Assembly (NCBI GenBank): GCA_039980135.1 | Contig: JBDXCV010000003.1 | Span: 930,001 to 994,000 of the forward strand | DNA: 64,000 nucleotides | Reading direction: 5' to 3' | Origin: Alphaproteobacteria bacterium | Lineage (GTDB): Bacteria > Pseudomonadota > Alphaproteobacteria > UBA6615 | Part shown: positions 17,777 through 26,086 of the stretch, one piece after another | Numbering within the stretch: the stretch's first letter is position 1 | Layout: every line of letters begins with the position of its first letter | Program-made: the position numbers and the translations under genes | Notes under the pieces: model-generated | What the model saw: only the letters and a program-made list of their open reading frames with translations | Databases searched by the model: none | What the model was told of the DNA's origin: nothing

Positions 17777-17899
17777 GACATTGCTCCTTGTCCGCCCAGT
17801 CTAGCGCATTCGCGCCCGTCTGCCGCTATCGCGGGCGGGGATTGGTTCCGCATGTGTGAGCGGCTAGACTCGTGTGCGACGAGAGAACGAGGCCGCACG

Positions 17900-19039
17900 G
17901 TGGAATTTCAGCTTACGGAAGAACAGTCCGCGATTCAGGACATGGCGCGCGGTTTTGCGACCGATGAGATGCTGCCCCATGCCGAGATGTGGGACGAGGA
18001 GTGCATCTTCCCGGTGGACACCCTGCGCGCCGCCGCGGCGCTGGGGCTGGCCGGTATCTACTGCGATCCGGAGCATGGCGGCTCGGGACTCGGACGGCTG
18101 GATTCGACGATCATCTTCGAGGAACTGGCGAGCGCCTGCCCGTCGACCGCAGCGTATATCTCGATCCACAACATGTGCGCCTGGATGATCGACAGCTTCG
18201 GCGGCGACGCCCAGCGTGCGAAGTTCCTGCCCAAACTGACGACCATGGAACACTTCGCGAGCTACTGCCTGACCGAGCCGGGTTCGGGGTCGGATGCCGC
18301 CGCGCTCCGCACCAGCGCGAAACTGGACGGGGACCATTACGTCCTCAACGGGTCCAAGGCGTTCATCTCGGGCGGCTCGGCGGCGGATGTCTATGTCTGC
18401 ATGGTACGCACAGGGGATGACAGCCCGAACGGCATCAGCTGCATCGTGGTGGAAAAGGACGCGCCGGGTCTTTCCTTCGGCAAGCTGGAGAAGAAGCTGG
18501 GGTGGAACAGCCAGCCGACGGCGTCGGTGATTTTCGAGGATTGCCGGGTCCCGGCCGAAAACCTGATCGGGGCGGAGGGTGACGGGTTCAAGATCGCGAT
18601 GCAGGGCCTCGACGGCGGCCGGCTCAACATCGGCGCCTGCTCGATTGGTGGCGCGCGCGCCTGTCTCGATGCGACGCGCGATTATATGAAGGAGCGCAAG
18701 CAGTTCGGCCAGCCGCTGGCGGATTTCCAGGCGCTACAGTTCCGCCTGGCCGACATGGCGACCGAGCTCGAATCCGCACGCCTGATGATCCACCGCGCGG
18801 CCTGGATGCTCGACAACAGGATGCATGGCACCACGGTGGCCGCGGCGATGGCCAAGCGGGTGGCGACCGACACCGGCTTCGAGGTGGTGAATCAGGCTCT
18901 GCAGCTGCACGGCGGCTATGGCTACCTGCGCGAGTTTCCGATCCAGCGCTATCTGCGCGATCTGCGGGTGCACCAGATTCTCGAAGGTACCAACGAGATC
19001 ATGCGCGTGATTATTTCCCGAGATATTTTGCGTCAGTAG
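17900..19039 (+). CDS. isobutyryl-CoA dehydrogenase-like acyl-CoA dehydrogenase
   Basis: The protein has 379 residues from a GTG start at 17900. The frame is open far upstream, but the acyl-CoA dehydrogenase fold begins at F-Q-L-T-E-E-Q. FAD motifs are [10 protein letters not shown] (123-132) and W-N-S-Q-P-T; the catalytic base is Glu362 in L-E-G-T-N-E-I. The stretch [16 protein letters not shown] is characteristic of mammalian ACAD8 and bacterial relatives that oxidise isobutyryl-CoA to methacrylyl-CoA. The next two genes carry on valine catabolism, which supports the assignment. Confidence 0.88.
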   Translation: MEFQLTEEQSAIQDMARGFATDEMLPHAEMWDEECIFPVDTLRAAAALGLAGIYCDPEHGGSGLGRLDSTIIFEELASACPSTAAYISIHNMCAWMIDSFGGDAQRAKFLPKLTTMEHFASYCLTEPGSGSDAAALRTSAKLDGDHYVLNGSKAFISGGSAADVYVCMVRTGDDSPNGISCIVVEKDAPGLSFGKLEKKLGWNSQPTASVIFEDCRVPAENLIGAEGDGFKIAMQGLDGGRLNIGACSIGGARACLDATRDYMKERKQFGQPLADFQALQFRLADMATELESARLMIHRAAWMLDNRMHGTTVAAAMAKRVATDTGFEVVNQALQLHGGYGYLREFPIQRYLRDLRVHQILEGTNEIMRVIISRDILRQ

Positions 19040-19063
19040 GTTTTCTCACTAGCAGGTTTCCCC

Positions 19064-20113
19064 ATGAACGACGAACCCGACGTCCTGCTCGAACAACGCG
19101 GGCGGATTGGCCTGATCACGCTGAACAAGCCAAAGGCGCTGAACGCGTTGTCCCTGTCAATGATTCACACCATCGCCCCGGGCCTCGAAGCCTGGGCCGT
19201 CGATGACAATGTGGACGCGGTGGTCATCCGGGGGGCCGGTGAAAAGGCGTTTTGTGCCGGCGGCGATATCCGCGATCTGTATGAGGGGCGCGGCACCGGT
19301 TTCGGGGCCACCTACTATGCGGCGGAATACAAGCTGAATGTGCTGATCCACACCTATCCGAAACCCTATATCGCCTTGATGGACGGGGTGACGATGGGGG
19401 GTGGCGTGGGGATGTCGGTGCATGGTTCGCACCGTGTGGTCTCGGACCGGGTCCTGTTTGCGATGCCGGAAACCGGTATCGGCCTGTTCCCCGATGTCGG
19501 TGCAAGCTGGTTCCTGCCCTGCTGTCCGGGTGAGGTCGGCATGTATCTCGGGCTGACCGGCCACCGCCTGAGGGCCGCCGACACCCTCTATGCCGGGATC
19601 GGTGATGTTCATGTCCCGGCGGACCGGAACGATGACCTGATCGCCGCCCTGGCCGGTGCCGCGGTGCTCGACGGCGACGCGGTCGCGACGGTCCTGCGCG
19701 GTTTCTCGATCGATCCGGGTGAGGCACCTCTGGCGGCGCATCGCGACGCGATCGATCGCTGTTTTTCCGGTGACAGCGTCGAGGACATCCTGGCCCGGCT
19801 CGCCGCCGAGGACAGTGACTGGGCCCGCGAACAGATCGAAGCGCTTTTGACGAAGTCGCCGACTGCGCTGAAGGTCACCCACCGGCAGCTGCGCCTGGGT
19901 GCGCAAATCGATTCGATCGCCGAGATCATGGCGATGGAGTACCGCCTTGCCGACCGCAGTTTCCGTGGTCATGATTTGTTCGAGGGGATTCGTGCCGTTG
20001 TCATCGACAAGGACGGGGCACCGAAATGGAACCCGACGACGCTTGATGCGGTCAGCGAAGCCGATGTCGACGAATATTTTCAACCCGTGGCCGGTGAACC
20101 GAGTTTCGGGTGA
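19064..20113 (+). CDS. 3-hydroxyisobutyryl-CoA hydrolase (HIBCH-type crotonase)
   Basis: This 349-residue crotonase-fold protein is longer than simple enoyl-CoA hydratases and matches HIBCH. Seen are the oxyanion-hole segment F-C-A-G-G-D-I-R-D-L-Y, the long D-G-V-T-M-G-G-G-V-G-M-S-V-H-G-S-H-R-V motif, and P-E-T-G-I-G-L-F-P-D-V-G-A-S-W, which is nearly invariant in HIBCH and carries the catalytic Glu and Asp. It hydrolyses 3-hydroxyisobutyryl-CoA to the free acid, the substrate of the next gene's product. The Shine-Dalgarno is poor; the gene starts 24 bases after the dehydrogenase stop. Confidence 0.9.
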   Translation: MNDEPDVLLEQRGRIGLITLNKPKALNALSLSMIHTIAPGLEAWAVDDNVDAVVIRGAGEKAFCAGGDIRDLYEGRGTGFGATYYAAEYKLNVLIHTYPKPYIALMDGVTMGGGVGMSVHGSHRVVSDRVLFAMPETGIGLFPDVGASWFLPCCPGEVGMYLGLTGHRLRAADTLYAGIGDVHVPADRNDDLIAALAGAAVLDGDAVATVLRGFSIDPGEAPLAAHRDAIDRCFSGDSVEDILARLAAEDSDWAREQIEALLTKSPTALKVTHRQLRLGAQIDSIAEIMAMEYRLADRSFRGHDLFEGIRAVVIDKDGAPKWNPTTLDAVSEADVDEYFQPVAGEPSFG

Positions 20114-20132
20114 AGAGAAAATCAGGGAGAGA

Positions 20133-21023
20133 ATGATGGCGAAGATCGGATTTATCGGGTTGGGCAACATGGGCGGCCCGATGGTCGCCAACCTGGTCTC
20201 GGCCGGACACAGCGTGTCGGTGTTCGACATCTCTGCGGACGCGGTGAAACGCGCGGTGGAGAGTGGCGGGATGGCCGCCGATAGCAGCCGGGCCACGGCC
20301 GAGGGCGCCGAGGTGGTCATCACCATGCTGCCGGCAGGTGCGCATGTGCGATCTGTCTATATCGACGACGACGGGGTTTTGGATGCGCTCGAAAAGGGCG
20401 CGCTTGTGATCGATTGCTCGACCATCGATGTGCCCACCGCGCGGGACATGATCGTCGAGGGGGAAAAGCGCGGGCTCGAGGTGATCGATGCGCCCGTCTC
20501 CGGCGGTGTCGGCGGTGCTGCGGCGGGAACGCTCACCTTCATGTGCGGCGGCACGGACAGCGCCTTCGGCCGCGCGGAGCCGATCCTGCAGGCCATGGGC
20601 AAGAACATCTTCCACGCCGGCGCCGCGGGTGCGGGCCAGTCCGCGAAGGTCTGCAATAATTTGATGCTCGCGATCCAGATGATCGCGGTGTCCGAAGGCT
20701 TCGGTCTGGCCGAGAAGCTCGGCCTCGACGCCCAGAAGCTGTTCGATATTTCCTCGACCGCGACCGCGCAGTGCTGGGCGATGACCAGCTATTGTCCGGT
20801 TCCCGGGCCCGTGCCGACATCCCCGGCCAATAACGACTATGCCGCGGGCTTTACGGTGGCGATGATGCTGAAGGATTTGAAGCTGTCACAGGAGGTGGCG
20901 AACGCGACGGGCGCCAACACCCCGCTGGGCGCGCAGGCAACCGAACTCTTCGACGCCTATGCGGCGGCCGGGAATGAGGGGCTCGATTTTTCGGCGATCA
21001 TCCGGCACATCACCGGCCGGTGA
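20133..21023 (+). CDS. mmsB: 3-hydroxyisobutyrate dehydrogenase
   Basis: The 296-residue protein has the usual length. Two adjacent ATG codons (20133, 20136) follow AGGGAGAGA; the first is taken. The Rossmann motif G-F-I-G-L-G-N-M-G-G-P-M, the specificity loop D-A-P-V-S-G-G-V-G-G-A, and the catalytic Lys helix G-Q-S-A-K-V-C-N-N are those of 3-hydroxyisobutyrate dehydrogenase. It oxidises 3-hydroxyisobutyrate to methylmalonate semialdehyde with NAD. Methylmalonate-semialdehyde dehydrogenase (mmsA), which finishes the pathway, is not in the window. Confidence 0.93.
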   Translation: MMAKIGFIGLGNMGGPMVANLVSAGHSVSVFDISADAVKRAVESGGMAADSSRATAEGAEVVITMLPAGAHVRSVYIDDDGVLDALEKGALVIDCSTIDVPTARDMIVEGEKRGLEVIDAPVSGGVGGAAAGTLTFMCGGTDSAFGRAEPILQAMGKNIFHAGAAGAGQSAKVCNNLMLAIQMIAVSEGFGLAEKLGLDAQKLFDISSTATAQCWAMTSYCPVPGPVPTSPANNDYAAGFTVAMMLKDLKLSQEVANATGANTPLGAQATELFDAYAAAGNEGLDFSAIIRHITGR

Positions 21024-21043
21024 AGCGGCGTCGAAGGGCCGTG

Positions 21044-21256
21044 TCAGCCGGCCGCGACGCTGCGCTTGCGGCAGCTGCCGCACAAACGGTTGTGCCAGCC
21101 TTCGCTCTCGAACTTGTTGCCACAAACCATGCATGCGCGCTCGGTCGCGTCATCGCCCTGCGCGCGTGCGCGGCCATAGGCTTCCGTCTCGCTGACCGCG
21201 TCTCCGCTGGTCGCCTGCGCGTTCGCGCCTTCCAACTCTGCACCGATCTGTGTCAC
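21044..21256 (-). CDS. small Cys4 zinc-ribbon-like protein
   Basis: The 70-residue protein has a GTG start preceded by AAGGAG seven bases away. The N-terminal 40 residues are polar and probably flexible. The C-terminal part has two C-x2-C knuckles, C-M-V-C-G (Cys42, Cys45) and C-G-S-C-R (Cys59, Cys62), with His55 between them, a pattern expected to bind one zinc. No family name is known to me. It lies convergent to mmsB and has a perfect inverted repeat just upstream. The strong ribosome-binding site and the zinc motif support a real gene; a nucleic-acid- or protein-binding role is a guess. Confidence 0.72.
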   Translation of the reverse strand: MTQIGAELEGANAQATSGDAVSETEAYGRARAQGDDATERACMVCGNKFESEGWHNRLCGSCRKRSVAAG

Positions 21257-21274
21257 GGCCTGCTCCTTCTAGAA

Positions 21275-21300
21275 TGGCGTTCGTCGTGTCCCGAACGCCA
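21275..21300. promoter_or_regulatory. 9-bp perfect inverted repeat upstream of the zinc-ribbon gene
   Basis: TGGCGTTCG (21275-21283) and its exact complement (21292-21300) are separated by 8 bases. The repeat lies 18 bases upstream of the GTG of the small zinc-ribbon gene, immediately before its ribosome-binding site. It may be a dimeric regulator's operator or a 5'-leader hairpin. Confidence 0.5.
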
Positions 21301-21565
21301 CCAATCTTCCCCCACGAACATGCCGCTTTTGCGGCAGGATCGTACTGTAATTCGCTTTTTCTGGTCCGCCGATCGCGCGAAATATGACCGCCCCGCCATT
21401 TCGGTTTGGGCTATCATTCAGCATAATGCGTTGAAAACGCTGATTAAAATTTCACGGCCGTGGCGCCAGGAACTGCTTCAGCAGCACCCGTAAAAAAGGT
21501 CACAATGGCGGAAAAGTCAATGCGGCATTCTCGACAACCGAAATTTGAGACGTGTGGTGGGCTCC
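21301..21565. other. Intergenic region before the GMC oxidoreductase
   Basis: No gene is supported here. Two small hairpins are visible: TGCCGC-TTTT-GCGGCA (21321-21336) and GCGTT-GAA-AACGC (21428-21440). The composition is more AT-rich than the surroundings from about 21380 to 21460, consistent with promoters. Confidence 0.5.
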
Positions 21566-23203
21566 GTGAACAGTTTTGACTACATCATTGTCGGTGCCGG
21601 GAGCGCCGGCTGCGTCCTGGCCCATCGCCTGAGCGCGGATCCGAATCTGCGCGTGTTGCTGCTCGAGGCGGGTCCGCGCGATGCACATCCGCTGATCCAT
21701 ATCCCTGTCGGCAATGGACGGGTGATCCCCAATCCGAAATACAACTGGCAGTTCGAGACCGAGCCCCAGGAAAATCTTGCGGGTCGCCGCATTCCCTGGC
21801 CGCGCGGCAAGACCCTGGGCGGGTCATCCTCCCTGAACGGCATGATCTATATCCGCGGACATGCGCGCGACTATGACCTCTGGCGCCAACAGGGTCTAGC
21901 CGGCTGGTCCTATGCCGATGTCCTGCCCTATTTCAAACGGGCGGAAGGCAATGTCCGCGGCGGCGATGCGTTTCACGGCGGGGATGGCCCGTTGACGGTC
22001 AGCGATGCGGCCCATGATCATTCGCTGTTCGACGCGTTTGTCGCGGCCGGCGCACAGGCCGGCTATCCGACCAACAATGATTTCAACGGCCCCGAGCAGG
22101 AGGGCTTCGGACGCTACCAGTTCAACATCCGCAACGCGCGGCGCTGGAGCGCGGCCGCGGCCTATCTGCGCCCGGCGCTCGGCCGCCCGAATTTGACGGT
22201 GGAGACGGGCGCGTTGACCCGGCGTGTGGTGTTCGAGGGGGGCCGGGCCGTCGGGGTTCGATATGTGCAGGGGCGCCATGAGCATCTCGCGCGCGTCGAT
22301 CGCGAGGTGCTGCTGTCCGGCGGCGTGGTGAACTCACCGCAACTGTTGATGCTCTCCGGCATCGGGCGCGCGGACGAGCTGCGCGCGCTCGGCCTCGATG
22401 TGTTTCTGGATCAGCGCGATGTGGGCGCAAACCTGCAGGATCATCTGTGTGTCCATACGGTACATATGTCCAGGGTTCGCACCCTGACCGATGACCTGAC
22501 GCGGACCGAACGGGGTGCGGTTTCACTCGCCCGCGCGGCGGTGCTGCGATCCGGCCCGGCGGCGGGTTTCCCGCTGGAAGGCGGCGCGTTCCTGCGCACG
22601 TCGGAAAGCCTGGAAATGCCCGACATCCAGTTTCACTTCAGTGCCGGGAACCTGCTGTCGCTGATCCGGCGACCCTTCGCCAGTCACACACCCGACCACA
22701 CGCGACCCGACGCCTTCATGTGCCATGTCTGCCAGCTGCGCCCGGAAAGCCGTGGGGAGATCAGGTTGCGATCGGCCGACCCCGGCGAGGCTCCCGTCAT
22801 TGCTCCAAACTATCTGTCGGAAGCCCGCGACCGGGAAACGATGCGCGAAGGTTTCAAGATCATGCGCGAGGTCATGCACCAGCCCGCCCTGGCGGCGTTG
22901 AGCGACGGGGAGATATGGCCCGATCCGAATGTGCGCTCGGACGCCGAGATCGACGCGTTTATCCGGAACTCCGGGGGCACCGTCTATCACCCGGTCGGCA
23001 CCTGCCGCATGGGCAGCGATGAGAAGGCGGTGGTTGATGAGAGGCTGCAGGTGCGCGGCGTGGAAGGACTGCGCGTGGTGGATGCCTCGGTGATGCCGAC
23101 CCTCGTCGGGGGCAACACCCATGCGCCGACCGTGATGATTGCCGAGAAAGCCGCCGACATGATCCTCGACCGGCCGGCGCCGAAGCCGGAAAACTATGTC
23201 TGA
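21566..23203 (+). CDS. GMC family oxidoreductase (choline dehydrogenase-like)
   Basis: The protein has 545 residues from the GTG at 21566, which directly precedes the FAD-binding region; an in-frame TTG at 21545 is less likely. The dinucleotide motif is V-G-A-G-S-A-G-C-V-L-A; GMC signature 1 is in K-T-L-G-G-S-S-S-L-N-G-M, and signature 2 in S-G-G-V-V-N-S-P-Q-L-L-M-L-S-G-I-G. The C-terminal catalytic region has Y-H-P-V-G-T-C-R-M-G (His) and G-G-N-T-H-A-P (Asn). It is a cytosolic FAD alcohol dehydrogenase or oxidase; choline is possible, but no betaine aldehyde dehydrogenase is nearby, so the alcohol is unknown. Confidence 0.9.
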   Translation: MNSFDYIIVGAGSAGCVLAHRLSADPNLRVLLLEAGPRDAHPLIHIPVGNGRVIPNPKYNWQFETEPQENLAGRRIPWPRGKTLGGSSSLNGMIYIRGHARDYDLWRQQGLAGWSYADVLPYFKRAEGNVRGGDAFHGGDGPLTVSDAAHDHSLFDAFVAAGAQAGYPTNNDFNGPEQEGFGRYQFNIRNARRWSAAAAYLRPALGRPNLTVETGALTRRVVFEGGRAVGVRYVQGRHEHLARVDREVLLSGGVVNSPQLLMLSGIGRADELRALGLDVFLDQRDVGANLQDHLCVHTVHMSRVRTLTDDLTRTERGAVSLARAAVLRSGPAAGFPLEGGAFLRTSESLEMPDIQFHFSAGNLLSLIRRPFASHTPDHTRPDAFMCHVCQLRPESRGEIRLRSADPGEAPVIAPNYLSEARDRETMREGFKIMREVMHQPALAALSDGEIWPDPNVRSDAEIDAFIRNSGGTVYHPVGTCRMGSDEKAVVDERLQVRGVEGLRVVDASVMPTLVGGNTHAPTVMIAEKAADMILDRPAPKPENYV

Positions 23204-23214
23204 ACGGTTCGAGG

Positions 23215-23616
23215 CTAGCCGTCTTCGAGGACGGCGATGGCGCTGATTTCCACCAGGTAATCCGGATGGGTCATCTTGGTGACCTCGACCATTGTCGAGG
23301 CGGGCAAGGGCGGTGCGAAATACGCGCGGCGAACCTTATGCACCGCGTCGAAATGCTCCATGTTCCGGACGAACACATCGACCCGGCAGATGTCGGCCAT
23401 CGTGCCGCCGGCTTCCTCGACGGCGGCCTTCAGATTCTCGCAGACCTGTCGGGTCTGGGCTTCGGGGTCGCCGACCCCGGCGACGGACCCGTCCGGTTTG
23501 TGCGCCGTCATGCCCGAGATGAACACGAGCTGGCCACGCGCGGCCACGGTTGTGGCGTGGGAAAAATGGCCGCCGGGGGCCTTCATTTTGGGTGAGGTGA
23601 TCTGGGTCTTGGACAT
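23215..23616 (-). CDS. RidA family (YjgF/YER057c/UK114) protein
   Basis: At 133 residues this is the usual RidA length. Family features are F-I-S-G-M-T-A, the R-Q-V-C-E-N-L-K-A helix, V-D-V-F-V-R-N, and P-A-S-T-M-V-E-V near the C-terminus. The canonical arginine of archetypal RidA (usually P-A-R-x-x-x-x-V) is replaced by Ser here, so imine deaminase activity is uncertain and this is a divergent subfamily. An AAAGGGAA site precedes the ATG. It is the last gene of a three-gene minus-strand unit with YciI-like and quinone oxidoreductase-like genes. Confidence 0.85.
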   Translation of the reverse strand: MSKTQITSPKMKAPGGHFSHATTVAARGQLVFISGMTAHKPDGSVAGVGDPEAQTRQVCENLKAAVEEAGGTMADICRVDVFVRNMEHFDAVHKVRRAYFAPPLPASTMVEVTKMTHPDYLVEISAIAVLEDG

Positions 23617-23643
23617 CGGGTTCCCTTTCGCGTCGGCGCGGCC

Positions 23644-23958
23644 TCAGTTGCCCTCGGCGGATTTCGGGGCGGCGTCCGGGTTCCACTGGCCGCGGCGCAT
23701 GCGGGTGATTTTCACGCTCCTGAAGGTCCCCGCCTTGCGCAATGGCTCGTTCTCGGAAAACCGGTCGGCCGCCGCGCGGTCCGGCACGTTGATGATCAGC
23801 ACGCTGCCGATCCGGGCCTCATTGTCGTCGGCCAGCATGGCGCCGCCGAGCACGAGAATGTCCTTATGCTCTTCCAGATAGGCAAAGTGGGCCGGTTTGT
23901 GCGCCGCGCGCAGCGCCGGCGAATCCGGCCCGTCCTCCTGGTAGATGATGTAGAGCAT
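23644..23958 (-). CDS. YciI-like protein
   Basis: This 104-residue YciI-domain protein has a ferredoxin-like fold. Family features are M-L-Y-I-I-Y-Q-E-D at the start, R-A-A-H-K-P-A-H-F-A-Y-L with the conserved His, G-G-A-M-L-A-D, and the F-S-E-N-E-P-L-R-K-A-G segment. These proteins are often small dehydrochlorinase or muconolactone-type helpers of unknown chemistry. It lies 5 bases after the quinone oxidoreductase stop and 27 bases before RidA, so the three are co-transcribed. Confidence 0.85.
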   Translation of the reverse strand: MLYIIYQEDGPDSPALRAAHKPAHFAYLEEHKDILVLGGAMLADDNEARIGSVLIINVPDRAAADRFSENEPLRKAGTFRSVKITRMRRGQWNPDAAPKSAEGN

Positions 23959-23963
23959 CGCCC

Positions 23964-24890
23964 CTAGCGGACCTGGATGACGAGCTTGCCTGTCAGGTGG
24001 CGGCCCGCGCTCTTCTGCAAGGCCGCTGGCGCCTCCGTAAGCGCATAAACTTCAACAGGAGGCACGTGCGCGACGCCCGCCGCCTGGAGCTCAATGATAC
24101 GTTCCATGTATTTTCGGTCCCGGCCGACGGCGGGGCGCAGGGACTGCACGTCGTCGCGCGAGGAGACGGGTGCCTTCGGGCCCGAGGCGATACCGGCCAG
24201 CCGGCCGCCCGGCTTCAGGACCGCGAATGATTTTTGGGTCACGTCGCCTCCAACCGTCTCGAACACGGCGTCGCAATCCGTCAGGATTTCGGTGAAATCC
24301 TGGGCGTTGTAGTCGATTACCTCGTCGGCGCCGAGGCCGCGCACATAGTCGATATTCCGCGCGCTGCAGGTGGTGATGACATGGGCGCCGATATGTTTGG
24401 CGAGTTCGATCGCGAAACCCGCGACGCCGCCCGCGCCGCCCTGAATCAGGATCTTCTCGCCCGCCTGCAGCTTGATCGTCTCCTCGATCGAGATGATTGC
24501 CGTGAGCCCGGGCAATGCGAGTGCGGCGGCATCGATGTGGGACAGGTTGTCGGGTTTATGCGTGAGCAGCGCCTGGTTCATGGCGATCTTCTCGGCATAG
24601 GTCCCCTCCTGACCGCGCTCGCACACGCCGAACACCGCATCGCCGACGGCGAAATCGTCTGCGCCCTCGCCGAGGCTGGCGACCACACCCGAGAAATCCC
24701 GCCCCAGGATGTAGGGGAAATTCTCGATCTCGCCGTAAGTGCCGCCGGCAAGGACCTTGACGTCGGCCGCGTTCACCGAGGCGGCATGGATGTCGACGAT
24801 GACCTCGCCGGGACCCGGCACCGGATCGGGGAGGTCCCCGTAGATCAGAACCTCAGGTGCACCATGGGCTTCGAAGTAGGATGCTTTCAT
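23964..24890 (-). CDS. NADPH:quinone oxidoreductase-like MDR protein
   Basis: This 308-residue zinc-free medium-chain dehydrogenase has no structural or catalytic zinc Cys/His set. The N-terminal GroES-like part includes G-R-D-F-S-G-V-V-A-S-L-G-E; the cofactor site is G-G-A-G-G-V-A-G-F-A, followed by the C-S-A-R-N strand loop. It reduces quinones or alpha,beta-unsaturated ketones with NADPH. A site resembling AAGGA precedes the ATG. It heads the unit with YciI-like and RidA genes, which suggests clearing of reactive enone or enamine by-products; that is inference. Confidence 0.88.
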   Translation of the reverse strand: MKASYFEAHGAPEVLIYGDLPDPVPGPGEVIVDIHAASVNAADVKVLAGGTYGEIENFPYILGRDFSGVVASLGEGADDFAVGDAVFGVCERGQEGTYAEKIAMNQALLTHKPDNLSHIDAAALALPGLTAIISIEETIKLQAGEKILIQGGAGGVAGFAIELAKHIGAHVITTCSARNIDYVRGLGADEVIDYNAQDFTEILTDCDAVFETVGGDVTQKSFAVLKPGGRLAGIASGPKAPVSSRDDVQSLRPAVGRDRKYMERIIELQAAGVAHVPPVEVYALTEAPAALQKSAGRHLTGKLVIQVR

Positions 24891-25085
24891 CGTCTTTCCG
24901 TCCTTGCGGTCATGTCGGATGTGTTTCGGCTGGGCCTGAGGCTAGCGGATCATCCGGGCCGGCGCGAGGGGCAACCTTCGCTGTGGTCGCATGGCGGACG
25001 TACGGGGTCGCAACCGGGGCACCGGGTCTGCTAGAAAGCGCAGCCGGAACGGCAACGGATCGACCGATAAACTTGGGGAAGCGGG

Positions 25086-26024
25086 ATGAAAATACTGTAT
25101 TTCGACGATTTCAGACTTGGCGTGTTGCGTGGCGATGATGTGGTGGATGTATCCGCCGAAGTGCAGGATATCCCGCACACCGGCCCGCATGACCTGATCA
25201 ACGGCCTGATTGCGCGGTTCGATGAATATCGCGATCGGCTGGAGAAAGCCGCCGCGTCGGGAGAGGGCATTCCCGTGGCCAGTGTGCGCATTCGCCCGCC
25301 GCTGCCCCGTCCCGGCAATATCGATTGCATGGCGGTCAACTATATGGAGAACGGCACGCTGCCGGCGCCGGCGCAGATCAATGCGTTCACCAAGGCCGGC
25401 AGCACGGTCATTGGCGATGGCGACACGATGGTCCTTGCCGATATTCCCGCGTCGATCTTCGAGGGCGAAGCGGAGCTGGGACTTGTGATCGGCAAGCGCG
25501 CGCACAACGTGCCGGCCAGCGAGGCGATGGACTACATCTTCGGCTATTTCAATTTCATCGACGGCTCTGCCCGCAACATGCCGACCCCGGTCAACGTGTT
25601 CTTCGAAGCGAAGAACCGGGACACGTTTGCACCGCTCGGTCCCTGGCTCGTGACCGCGGACGAGTTCGATGACCCGCAAAACCTGGACGTCAAGCTTTGG
25701 GTAAACGGGGACCTGATGCAGGACTTCAACACCGACGATATGGCCCACAAGATCCCGCGAATCATCGAGTATCTCAGCTCGATCCATGCGCTGGAGGTCG
25801 GCGATGTCGTCGCGACCGGCACCAACCATCGTGGGCTCAACCCGTTCCAGGACGGCGATAAGGTGGAACTCGAAGTCGAAGGCTGTGGTCGTCTGACGAT
25901 AAATATCGAGGATGAACTGAAACGCACCTGGGCCCGCGTGACCCGCTTCGAACACACCTCGAAAGAGGGCCATGAGGGCCGGTTCACGCCGCAGCTCACG
26001 GGCAAATACGCGCCTGGCAGCTGA
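25086..26024 (+). CDS. fumarylacetoacetate hydrolase (FAH) family protein
   Basis: This 312-residue FAH-fold hydrolase follows GGGGAAGCGGG. The metal site is seen in F-E-G-E-A-E-L-G-L-V-I-G-K-R-A (two Glu) and the Asp of F-I-D-G-S-A-R; the substrate loop is K-N-R-D-T-F-A-P-L-G-P-W-L. The C-terminal G-D-V-V-A-T-G-T-N-H-R-G is conserved. Members hydrolyse acylpyruvates or decarboxylate/hydrate muconate-derived acids. No signal peptide is present, unlike the second FAH gene at 46954. It stands alone and is closed by a strong bidirectional terminator. Confidence 0.88.
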   Translation: MKILYFDDFRLGVLRGDDVVDVSAEVQDIPHTGPHDLINGLIARFDEYRDRLEKAAASGEGIPVASVRIRPPLPRPGNIDCMAVNYMENGTLPAPAQINAFTKAGSTVIGDGDTMVLADIPASIFEGEAELGLVIGKRAHNVPASEAMDYIFGYFNFIDGSARNMPTPVNVFFEAKNRDTFAPLGPWLVTADEFDDPQNLDVKLWVNGDLMQDFNTDDMAHKIPRIIEYLSSIHALEVGDVVATGTNHRGLNPFQDGDKVELEVEGCGRLTINIEDELKRTWARVTRFEHTSKEGHEGRFTPQLTGKYAPGS

Positions 26025-26045
26025 CCGGGATATCAGGACTTGTGG

Positions 26046-26077
26046 AAGGGGCATGACCGGCGGCGGTCATGCCCCTT
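26046..26077. terminator. Bidirectional terminator
   Basis: A 14-base-pair perfect stem (AAGGGGCATGACCG at 26046-26059, complement at 26064-26077) with a 4-base loop is followed by T on the + strand. The flanking A/T bases serve both directions. It separates the convergent FAH (+) and disulfide reductase (-) genes. Confidence 0.88.
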
Positions 26078-26086
26078 TTGCATTCG

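Noticed and set aside
21020-21493. 157-residue plus-strand frame after mmsB
   Set aside because: It is antisense to the zinc-ribbon gene and runs into intergenic sequence; low-complexity start.
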